Assembly (NCBI GenBank): GCA_024643945.1
Contig: JAHELX010000156.1
Coordinates: forward strand, 1-10,797
Origin: Anaerolineales bacterium
Lineage (GTDB): Bacteria; Chloroflexota; Anaerolineae; 4572-78; NAK82
Direction of reading: 5' to 3'
Length of the DNA: 10,797 nucleotides
Both the position numbers and the translations under genes were made by a program. Every line of letters starts with the position of its first letter. Within the stretch, counting starts at the first letter, position 1. The notes under the pieces are model-generated. The model made no database searches, had not been told where the DNA came from, and saw only the letters and a program-made list of their open reading frames with translations. Positions 1 through 5,876 of this stretch are shown piece after piece.

Positions 1-1
1 C

Positions 2-721
2 ATTACCCACGTCGCGATGAATGGGGCTGGCCCCATCCACGATTTTGAACTGGCGCTCATTGGGGCGACCACCGAAAGCGTCGCCCGCTACATCCAGGAG
101 GGGCAATTTGGGCTATGGCGCGAGACGGGGCGCATCAACGAAGCCATCCAGCAGGCTGCCCGCGAAAACATCGGCTTGGGTGAGGCAGTGGGCCGGATGG
201 TCGAAAAGGAGGCATTTCCGCATCGCGAAGTCAGCATTCTGGCGGCAGGCTACCGGCTGGGCATCCCGGTGACAGCCCACATCGGCATCGGCTACGACAT
301 CATCCACGAACATCCCAATTGCGATGGGGCAGCGCTGGGCGCCGCCTCGTACCACGACTTTTTGGTGTTCGCGTATACTGTCTCCAATCTGGAAGGGGGT
401 GTGCTGCTCAACTTCGGTACGGCGGTGATGGGACCCGAGGTATACCTCAAGGCTCTGGCGATGGCCCGCAACGTGGCTCATCAGGAGGGACGGGCGATTC
501 GTCACTTCACCACCGCTGTGTTCGATCTGCTCGACTTGGGGCCCGACGTGGAGCACGAAGCGCCTAAAAGCGATCCCCGATACTATTTCCGTCCCTACAA
601 GACCATCCTGGTCCGCACCGTGGCCGACGGCGGCGACAGCTTCTATATCCAGGGTGACCACCGGGCTACCTTTAGCCACCTCTACCGGCGTGCGCTGGGG
701 TTGTTGGCCTCAGAAGGATAA
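2..721 (+). CDS. Conserved protein, deoxyhypusine-synthase-like fold (5'-truncated)
   Basis: The reading frame is open from the window edge to a TAA at 719-721, so the N-terminus lies upstream. The visible part begins I-T-H-V-A-M-N-G-A-G-P-I-H-D-F-E. The ATG at 17 lies inside this conserved-looking stretch and is not a likely start. From memory of related sequences, the order NGAGxIHDFE, then SILAAGYRLGIPVTAHIG, then a DIIHEHP stretch, then LLNFGTAVMGPEVYLKAL follows the layout of the deoxyhypusine synthase superfamily (NAD-binding Rossmann-type). In true deoxyhypusine synthase the last region carries a catalytic Lys in a GGGVxKHH motif. Here that position reads GTAVMGPEV, so the spermidine-to-lysine reaction is unlikely, and bacteria lack eIF5A as substrate. 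The actual reaction is unknown. The sugar kinase gene starts 15 bp downstream, suggesting one transcript and possibly a carbohydrate or nucleotide-sugar pathway. The fold assignment is inference; that this is a real gene is firm. Confidence 0.7.
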   Translation: MTHVAMNGAGPIHDFELALIGATTESVARYIQEGQFGLWRETGRINEAIQQAARENIGLGEAVGRMVEKEAFPHREVSILAAGYRLGIPVTAHIGIGYDIIHEHPNCDGAALGAASYHDFLVFAYTVSNLEGGVLLNFGTAVMGPEVYLKALAMARNVAHQEGRAIRHFTTAVFDLLDLGPDVEHEAPKSDPRYYFRPYKTILVRTVADGGDSFYIQGDHRATFSHLYRRALGLLASEG

Positions 722-736
722 GGGAGCGAGACCAGG

Positions 737-1756
737 ATGGACGAGATGCGTCTCAGGCAATTGCTAGCTGGCTTCCCCGAAACCAAGGTCCTGGTCGTAG
801 GTGATTTCTTCCTGGATAAATACCTGGAACTCGACCGCTGCCTTAGCGAGACGTCACTGGAGACTGGCCTGGAGGCGTATCAGGTGGTGGGCGTGCGTTG
901 CAGTCCTGGCGCGGCGGGCACCGTCACCAACAATTTGCGGGCGCTGGGCGTGGCGGTGACAGCCCTGGGGGTCATCGGCGACGACGGCGAGGGATACGAA
1001 CTGAAGCGAGCGTTGATGGCGCGGGGCGTCGACATCGGGCCGTTGATTGAACACCCTGAGCGCTTCACGCCGACTTATACCAAACCGATGATGCACGAAG
1101 TCGATGGCCGGGTACACGAACTCAACCGGCTGGACGTAAAGAACCGCCCCCCGCTGCCCGATGCACTCCAGGCGCAGATCAGCCAGCGGCTGCGTGCCCT
1201 GGCTCCTACGGTTGACGGCATCGTCGTCGCTGACCAGGTACCCGAGGCCAATTGCGGCTCCATCACCGACCAGGTGCGAGCTACTCTGGCCGACCTGGGT
1301 CGGCAACATCCCGATTTGATCATCGTCGTAGACTCGCGGGAGCGCATTGGACTGTTCCGCCACGTCATACTCAAGCCCAACGCCTCCGAGGCGTCGCTGG
1401 CGGTGGGTGGCCGGTCGGGAGGAAAATTTGAACGGGCAGAGGTGGAGGCCGCCGGGGCTGCCCTATTCCGCCGAACAAGGCGGCCCGTGTTCGTTACCAT
1501 CGGTGCCGATGGCATTCTGGTATTCACCCAAGAAGGGGCGTGCCACGTGCCAGGTGTACCTGTTACCGGTCCCATTGACATTGTCGGGGCTGGCGATAGC
1601 GTCATGGCCGGCATCATAGCTGCTTTATGCCAGGGGGCTAAGCCAGACGAGGCCGCCTGGTTGGGCAATTTGATCGCCTCAATCACAATCCAACAATTGG
1701 GCACCACCGGCACCGCATCGCCAGAGCAGGTGATAGAGCAATTCGTACGTCTTTAG
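737..1756 (+). CDS. PfkB-family sugar kinase, HldE/RfaE kinase-domain-like
   Basis: A 339-residue ATP-dependent sugar kinase of the ribokinase/PfkB family. Visible motifs are GDFFLDKY (22-29, start of the sugar-binding core), the glycine-rich SPGAAGTVTNNLRALG (56-71; GGAANVAxNxxxLG in relatives), TYTKP (113-117) with LNRLD (129-133), the DSR turn (199-201), KPNASE (213-218; usually TPNxxE), and DIVGAGDS (281-288) with D287 as the expected catalytic base. The TYTKP/NRLD pair resembles the TxTK and IRLD positions of D-glycero-beta-D-manno-heptose-7-phosphate kinases more than those of ribokinase or fructokinase. There is no adenylyltransferase domain, so this is a kinase-only protein of about the family's usual kinase-domain length. 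The ATG at 737 has GGGAG at 722-726 upstream. It lies 15 bp after the upstream gene and 33 bp before the SCP2 gene, so it is probably co-transcribed with both. The sugar substrate is inferred and uncertain. Confidence 0.85.
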   Translation: MDEMRLRQLLAGFPETKVLVVGDFFLDKYLELDRCLSETSLETGLEAYQVVGVRCSPGAAGTVTNNLRALGVAVTALGVIGDDGEGYELKRALMARGVDIGPLIEHPERFTPTYTKPMMHEVDGRVHELNRLDVKNRPPLPDALQAQISQRLRALAPTVDGIVVADQVPEANCGSITDQVRATLADLGRQHPDLIIVVDSRERIGLFRHVILKPNASEASLAVGGRSGGKFERAEVEAAGAALFRRTRRPVFVTIGADGILVFTQEGACHVPGVPVTGPIDIVGAGDSVMAGIIAALCQGAKPDEAAWLGNLIASITIQQLGTTGTASPEQVIEQFVRL

Positions 1757-1778
1757 GGCGCAAAGTTACGTAATATGT

Positions 1779-1783
1779 GGAGG
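1779..1783 (+). promoter_or_regulatory. Ribosome binding site that sets the SCP2 gene start
   Basis: A perfect GGAGG lies 6 nt before the ATG at 1790. An in-frame ATG at 1775 lies just upstream of this site and would put it inside the coding sequence, so the 1790 start is preferred. The extra five residues from 1775 (MWRKE) have no domain role. Confidence 0.75.
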
Positions 1784-1789
1784 AAAGAA

Positions 1790-3529
1790 ATGAACACCAC
1801 ATCCACAGTCGAAAAGTACGTGCAGGCTATGGGCCAGGGCGTGCAATTGAACAAAGCGGGGGGATTGAAAGTTACCTACCAGCTCCAGTTGATCGGTGAG
1901 GGGGGAGGAACCTGGACAGTCTCCATCGCCGATGGCAGGTGCAACGTAATCCAGGGCGCGCCGCCTCGCGCCGATACGACCATCACGATGAGCACCGGCG
2001 ACTATTTGAGGCTTGCCGCGGGTGAACTGAACGCCGTAGATGCTTACAACCGAGGCCAGATTAAGGTAGGTGGCAATCTAGAATACGCGCGCAAGTTCAT
2101 CGAACTCTTCCCACCCTGGGCCTCGCGGGTGGCGCCGGACGAACCGCCCGCGCCATCCCCGGCACCACCGTCACCCGGCCCTACTCCTGCCGAGCCGACC
2201 CTGGCCGATATCGTGCGGGCTATGCCCCAGGGATTCCGACCTGACAAAGCCGGCGGCCTGCGAGTGACCTATCAGTTTCAATTAACCGGCATCGGGGCCA
2301 GCAATTGGATAGTGACCGTTGCCAACGGGGCTTGCACGGTGGCTGAGGGCGCAACCGCGTCGCCTTCTGCGACCATCCGCATGAGCGGCACCAACTTTAT
2401 CAGTCTGGCCCATGGCACATTGAACACTACCCACGCCTACAGCCAGGGCAAGATTAAAATCGGCGGCGACGTCCACCTGGCTGCCAGAATCCCTGATATT
2501 TTTGGTCCCTGGGCCGGGTTTGTCCAGGTTACGCCCACGCCAGCACCAGTTCCGGAACCACAACCCCAACCAGAGCCGACACCCGCTCCCGAGCCATCCC
2601 CCGAACCACCGCCAGCTATCCCAGAGCCGCTGCCTCCTGCGCCCAGGCTGAGCCCCGTCAACATCAACTTCGAGGAGTATTCGCCCATTGGCCGTATCTA
2701 TCGCGATTTCACCGAGGTGGTTGCCAGCGGCTGGAGCCCATTGGTCCTCAAAAGCCGGTCGGGTAAGTTGCATTATATGGATACCCACACTTTTGCCCGC
2801 TTCACTGCCCAATATTACGGTGGTGGCGTACCTGAGCGCATCGAGGGGCACAATTCCCAGGTCATCTGGTCTACCAAGAAATTCAGGGCAGGCGTGTATC
2901 AGCGCGTGGCCGGCGCTAAGGTGGGGCAGGATTATGGCGTGGAAATCGGCATGCTCAGCTTCTATCGCGGTCCGGGTGGCATCCGGGGACCTGAGCGCAT
3001 CGTCAAACGTCTTGGCATTGATCCCACCGGCGGCACTGAGGCCACCGCTTCCCACGTCGTCTGGGGCGACCCGGACGGGCGTGACAACGAGTGGGCCTTC
3101 CCTCACGTAGCTGCCCGCGCGCAAAGCACCACCATCACTGTCTTCGCCCTGTTTGACAGTCTGGACAACACCGATGGTATTGACATCAATTCCACCTACC
3201 TGGACGGCGGCGCCATGGACCGGGCGCCCACGGTCCGCATCAATGTGCCGTCCAGCGCCGCCTCGGGTTTCAGCGTGAGCTGGCAAGGTACGGCTCAGGG
3301 AGAGTTGTTCGACTGGCGCCTGGATAGCTTCGACGTACAGGTGCGGCAGGACGATGGCGACTGGCAGCCCTGGCTGACCCGGACCTCAGCCACCAGCGCC
3401 CCCTTTACCCAGGCACAAAGTGGCCATCGCTACACTTTCCGTATTCGTGCCTGGCAAAAGGGTGGTGATAGCGGTGTCCGGCTGCTGCATGGCGTGTGGG
3501 AGACCAGCGGGTCAGTTCTTTTCGGTTAA
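1790..3529 (+). CDS. Mosaic protein: two SCP2 lipid-binding domains, Pro-rich linkers, beta-rich C-terminus
   Basis: A 579-residue protein, numbered from the ATG at 1790. Residues ~8-110 and ~138-245 are two copies of an SCP2 (sterol carrier protein 2)-like domain, a fold that holds lipids or acyl chains in a hydrophobic tunnel. Both copies share KAGGLxVTYQ, a W-x-V strand, a T-I-x-M-S step, G-x-LNxxxAY and GxIKxGG. Aligned without gaps over 90 residues (DNA 1853-2122 and 2246-2515) they agree at 42 positions by hand count, so they arose by duplication. Residues ~111-137 and ~246-290 are Pro/Glu/Ala-rich linkers. Residues ~291-485 form a module with many aromatic residues and a GIDPTGG turn that I cannot name, possibly galactose-binding-like. 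Residues ~486-579 look like a fibronectin-III-type beta domain (VQVRQDDGDWQPW, then YTFRIRAW). No signal peptide or membrane segment is visible, which is odd for such linkers. The SCP2 calls are good; the C-terminal calls are weak. Confidence 0.8.
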   Translation: MNTTSTVEKYVQAMGQGVQLNKAGGLKVTYQLQLIGEGGGTWTVSIADGRCNVIQGAPPRADTTITMSTGDYLRLAAGELNAVDAYNRGQIKVGGNLEYARKFIELFPPWASRVAPDEPPAPSPAPPSPGPTPAEPTLADIVRAMPQGFRPDKAGGLRVTYQFQLTGIGASNWIVTVANGACTVAEGATASPSATIRMSGTNFISLAHGTLNTTHAYSQGKIKIGGDVHLAARIPDIFGPWAGFVQVTPTPAPVPEPQPQPEPTPAPEPSPEPPPAIPEPLPPAPRLSPVNINFEEYSPIGRIYRDFTEVVASGWSPLVLKSRSGKLHYMDTHTFARFTAQYYGGGVPERIEGHNSQVIWSTKKFRAGVYQRVAGAKVGQDYGVEIGMLSFYRGPGGIRGPERIVKRLGIDPTGGTEATASHVVWGDPDGRDNEWAFPHVAARAQSTTITVFALFDSLDNTDGIDINSTYLDGGAMDRAPTVRINVPSSAASGFSVSWQGTAQGELFDWRLDSFDVQVRQDDGDWQPWLTRTSATSAPFTQAQSGHRYTFRIRAWQKGGDSGVRLLHGVWETSGSVLFG

Positions 3530-3587
3530 GAGCCTATTCCCCAAGATTCCCTTGGTCAGAGAGTGCATTTCAAATTTGGGGCAGGGG

Positions 3588-3639
3588 GTAGGACAGACTA
3601 TCAGATTGTGCCACATGGCACAACTGTAGTTTGTCCTAC
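3588..3639. repeat. 52-bp imperfect palindrome upstream of the response regulator
   Basis: The left arm (3588-3612) and right arm (3617-3639) pair almost throughout: GTAGGACA-ACTA on one side matches TAGT-TGTCCTAC on the other, with one mismatch and two single-base bulges. The core TTGTGCCA-CA-TGGCACAA (3606-3623) has perfect 8-bp half sites. It lies 58 bp after the SCP2 gene stop. No T-run follows, so it is not a typical intrinsic terminator. It could be a structured terminator, an operator (the core) or a small repeat element. The function is unknown; the symmetry is seen directly. A weak CCAAG/CTTGG stem at 3541-3555 is the only other structure between 3530 and 3587. Confidence 0.7.
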
Positions 3640-3641
3640 TC

Positions 3642-3663
3642 TTTGGCATAGATAAATGCCAAA
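3642..3663. repeat. Perfect 8-bp inverted repeat, hairpin or operator
   Basis: TTTGGCAT (3642-3649) and ATGCCAAA (3656-3663) are exact inverted copies separated by AGATAA. It begins two bases after the larger palindrome ends and lies 29 bp upstream of the -35 box at 3693, a suitable place for an operator. It has no T-tract. The symmetry is certain; a regulatory role is inferred. Confidence 0.55.
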
Positions 3664-3692
3664 ATGGGAATTGCCACCCCCGAATGCTGTCG

Positions 3693-3721
3693 TTGCAAAG
3701 AGTGAAAGTCGCTGCTATAAT
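3693..3721 (+). promoter_or_regulatory. Sigma70-type promoter for the response regulator gene
   Basis: TTGCAA (3693-3698) and a consensus TATAAT (3716-3721) are separated by exactly 17 bp. Transcription would start near 3728, giving a leader of about 46 nt before the ATG at 3774. This excludes the in-frame ATG at 3684 as the start, because it lies upstream of the promoter. The pattern is read directly from sequence; activity is inferred. Confidence 0.6.
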
Positions 3722-3773
3722 GGCTATTGCAGGTTCCTTATGTACGTTTTTGGGAGGCTCACGAGGAAGAATT

Positions 3774-4457
3774 ATGGCCCGTATCCTGGCAATAGACGAT
3801 GAGAAGGACATTCGCGACTTGATCAAACAGGGTTTGGTAGGGCATGTGGTAACTACGGCTCCCGATGGCCCGAAAGGATTGGAAGAGGCTCTCCGCTCTC
3901 CCCCTGACCTGGTTTTGCTCGATGTGACGATGCCAGAGATGAGCGGGTTTGAGGTCTGCCGGCGTTTACGTGCAACCCCAAGCCTGGTGGCGGTACCGGT
4001 GATCTTTTTGACAGCCCGGGGGGCATTGGCTGACCGGCTGGAAGGCTTCGACGCTGGTGCTGACGATTATGTGGCCAAGCCCTTTGATCTGCGGGAGTTG
4101 GAGGTACGGGTGCAGGCGGTGTTACGCCGCGCTCAGCCTCATGTGGCGACAGATGTGCTGCAGGTGGGGGAACTCAAGCTGGACCTGCGCAGCCGTGAGG
4201 CGTCAATCGGCGCCAAAACTTCCCTTCTGACGCCTACCGAGTTTACCCTGTTGGAATATATGATGCGTCGGCCCGGTGAGGTATTACCTACTCATCGTCT
4301 GCTGGAGGAGGTGTGGGATTATCCGCCTGGCGTGGGCGACCCGGCCCTGGTGCGCATGCACATCCGCAATCTGCGGGAGAAGCTGGAGGAGAATCCCAGC
4401 GAGCCTCATTGGATCTTGACCGTAGGGCGGCAGGGGTATTTGATACGTAGAGCGTGA
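3774..4457 (+). CDS. OmpR/PhoB-family response regulator (orphan)
   Basis: A 227-residue two-component transcription regulator. The receiver domain (1-~118) has the acidic pair D8/D9, the phospho-acceptor D50 in LLDVTMP, the switch T80 in FLTA and K102 in AKPFD, so all the key residues are intact. The C-terminal winged-helix domain (~125-227) shows LTPTEFTLLEYM, the VRMHIRNLREKLE recognition region and a closing VGRQGYLIRR. Length is normal for the subfamily. The ATG at 3774 is preceded by GAGGAAG (3763-3769); an upstream in-frame ATG at 3684 lacks a ribosome site and precedes the likely promoter. No histidine kinase gene is adjacent: upstream is the SCP2 gene and downstream is a convergent block, so the partner kinase must be elsewhere. 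The TGA stop lies within the first unit of a heptad repeat array. Target genes are unknown; the neighbouring palindromes are candidate binding sites. Confidence 0.93.
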   Translation: MARILAIDDEKDIRDLIKQGLVGHVVTTAPDGPKGLEEALRSPPDLVLLDVTMPEMSGFEVCRRLRATPSLVAVPVIFLTARGALADRLEGFDAGADDYVAKPFDLRELEVRVQAVLRRAQPHVATDVLQVGELKLDLRSREASIGAKTSLLTPTEFTLLEYMMRRPGEVLPTHRLLEEVWDYPPGVGDPALVRMHIRNLREKLEENPSEPHWILTVGRQGYLIRRA

Positions 4458-4582
4458 AGCGTGGAGCGTGAAGCGTAAAGCATGAAACGTGAAAAGTAAA
4501 GCGCAGAACGTGAAGAATCTTCATGTTCTGTACCTCACGTTTTACGTTTCACGTTTTACGCTTCACGCTCCACGCTCCACGC
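4452..4582. repeat. 131-bp palindrome built of degenerate 7-bp repeats
   Basis: The left arm (4452-4516) is nine units of a degenerate heptamer (GCGTGAA, GCGTGGA, GCGTGAA, GCGTAAA and so on, consensus RCGTRAA) plus two bases. The right arm (4518-4582) is the inverted counterpart, centred on A4517. By hand, 55 of 65 arm positions are complementary, and nine of the ten mismatches are transitions. The array fills the whole gap between the convergent response regulator and adaptor genes. It contains the TGA of the former and ends 2 bp before the stop codon of the latter. A long RNA hairpin here could terminate both transcripts, although no T-run is present. A mobile or amplified intergenic repeat family is equally possible, since a related array occurs at 7295-7396. 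Confidence 0.85.
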
Positions 4583-4584
4583 AT

Positions 4585-5862
4585 TCACAGGTCACTGATG
4601 ATCTCCGCGTCGGCAGGCATGCCAGGCTTCAGCCGGTGGTCGGGGTTGTCGAGACTGATTTTGACGGCGAACACCTGGTTTACCCGTTCTTCCTTGGTTT
4701 GCACGTTCTTGGGCGTGAATTCGGCCTGCAACGCGATGAAGGTAACTGTGCCTTGGAAGGTCTCGCCCGGATACGCGTCTACGCTGACCTGCGCAGTCTG
4801 GCCCACTTGTACACGCCCGATTTGTGTTTCGGGGATGTAGACTGTCAGAGTCACGCGATCCAGGTTGCCCAGGTTCATCAGCGTGGCGCCAGGGGCAGCC
4901 AGCTCGCCCGGGTTGGCCGACCGGTCGGTGATGATCCCGTCGCGGGGCGCAGCCAGACTCATCTTGTCGAGTTGCACCTGGGCCCGGGCCAGGGCCGCCT
5001 CAGCCTGCTGCACCTTGGCCTGGGCAATAGCCACCTCCTCTGGCATCGGGCCGGCCTTCACCAAAGCTAATTTCGTCTCCGCCACTAGTACCGCTGCCTT
5101 TGCCTGCTCGTAGGCTTCCTTAGCGGCATTAGCCCGGGTGATGAGATCCAGCGGGTTCTTTTGTATAGCCATCAGCAGTTCCAACTGGCGTTGAGTCCCC
5201 GCCAATTCGGCCTCAGCCGCAGCCAGATTGCCTTGGGCGGACTCGGCCTTCTTGGCAGCCACCTGAGAAAGCGTGATGGCCTCGTCGTTGAGCTGATTGC
5301 GGGCCGCCTCGTCGCGTTGAATCACGGCTTCTTTCAACGTGGCCTGGGCCGCCTCAAAGTCTTTTTGGAGGATGGCAACCTGGCCCTGGGTAGCATCTAC
5401 CTGGGCCTTCAGTTCCAGCGGGTTACCTACGATGGATTGTGCTTGTTGCCACACGGCATAGGCACCATCCCGGTTCGCTTGCGCCTGCTTCAATTCGGCT
5501 TCGGCTGCCGCCACTTCTTCTGGTCGTGGCGGTGCGCTCACCTCGGCCAGATTCGCTTGCGCAGAGGCCATGGCTGCTTCCAACTGGTTTAGCTGGGACT
5601 GTAACAGTGAAGTGTCGAGCTGCACCAGCGGGTCACCCTGATGCACCTCATCTCCTTCGTCGGCGTACATGGCGACGATGCGCCCCCCGGTATCGGAGGT
5701 GATGGCGATGATTTTGGCCTCAATGCTGCCAGATCCGAAGATGCGGGCGTAGGGCTCCTGGCCAGACGAGCTGGTGGCTTCGGTACCCTTCTGAGTCGTC
5801 CACCAGTAATAGCCACCGCCAATGAGGGCCAGCAAGATGATGACAAGGATCACTCGCTTCAT
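4585..5862 (-). CDS. HlyD/YbhG-type membrane-fusion adaptor (second copy)
   Basis: A 425-residue adaptor protein of an export system. One N-terminal membrane anchor (~4-21) is followed by a split lipoyl/biotinyl-like domain (first half ~45-85, with ADEGDEVHQGDPLVQLD; second half ~300-335, with APRDGIITD and NPGELAAPG). Between them is a long Ala/Gln/Glu-rich alpha-helical hairpin (~88-298). A C-terminal beta-barrel and membrane-proximal part (~336-425) contains TPKNVQTKEERV and LKPGMPADA. The hairpin tip falls near residue 190, followed by an LSQ element reminiscent of TolC-docking adaptors; this comparison is inference. It is a tandem paralogue of the gene ending at 5875. The ATG at 5862 has AGGAGA 8 nt upstream, overlapping the previous gene's stop, so translation is probably coupled. 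At 425 residues it is longer than E. coli YbhG. The stop codon borders the palindromic heptad array. Partners are probably the two ATPases upstream. Confidence 0.88.
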   Translation of the reverse strand: MKRVILVIILLALIGGGYYWWTTQKGTEATSSSGQEPYARIFGSGSIEAKIIAITSDTGGRIVAMYADEGDEVHQGDPLVQLDTSLLQSQLNQLEAAMASAQANLAEVSAPPRPEEVAAAEAELKQAQANRDGAYAVWQQAQSIVGNPLELKAQVDATQGQVAILQKDFEAAQATLKEAVIQRDEAARNQLNDEAITLSQVAAKKAESAQGNLAAAEAELAGTQRQLELLMAIQKNPLDLITRANAAKEAYEQAKAAVLVAETKLALVKAGPMPEEVAIAQAKVQQAEAALARAQVQLDKMSLAAPRDGIITDRSANPGELAAPGATLMNLGNLDRVTLTVYIPETQIGRVQVGQTAQVSVDAYPGETFQGTVTFIALQAEFTPKNVQTKEERVNQVFAVKISLDNPDHRLKPGMPADAEIISDL

Positions 5863-5870
5863 TCGTTGTC

Positions 5871-5876
5871 TCTCCT
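5871..5876 (-). promoter_or_regulatory. Ribosome binding site overlapping the upstream stop codon
   Basis: On the minus strand the first adaptor's TAG (5875-5877) runs into AGGAGA (5871-5876), which lies 8 nt from the second adaptor's ATG. Stop codon and ribosome site share two bases. This indicates translational coupling and roughly matched production of the two adaptors. Confidence 0.65.

Noticed and set aside
2..721. True deoxyhypusine synthase
   Set aside because: The expected Lys-containing GGGVxKHH-type motif is replaced by GTAVMGPEV, and a bacterium offers no eIF5A substrate.
1075..1713. Minus-strand open frames opposite the sugar kinase
   Set aside because: The plus-strand kinase has all the family motifs across the same region; the antisense translations show nothing recognisable.
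1775..1789. SCP2 gene starting at the ATG at 1775
   Set aside because: The strong GGAGG at 1779-1783 lies downstream of that ATG and is well placed for the ATG at 1790.
2282..3286. A 334-codon open frame on the minus strand opposite the SCP2 gene
   Set aside because: It lies entirely within the plus-strand gene, whose protein has recognisable domains. The antisense product has no recognisable motif and no ribosome site was evident. Long antisense frames are common in GC-rich coding DNA.
3588..3663. Classical rho-independent terminator
   Set aside because: Stems are present but neither is followed by a run of T on either strand.
3684..3773. Response regulator starting at the ATG at 3684
   Set aside because: The extra 30 residues precede a complete receiver domain, lack a ribosome site and would begin upstream of the predicted promoter. 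The ATG at 3774 has a good ribosome site.
4452..4582. CRISPR array
   Set aside because: The units are 7 bp, contiguous and degenerate, with no spacers of constant length, and no cas genes are in the window.
4489..5070. Plus-strand open frame starting inside the heptad palindrome
   Set aside because: Its first part translates repeat units (FYVSRFTLHAPR-type) and the rest is antisense to the adaptor gene. It has no domain.
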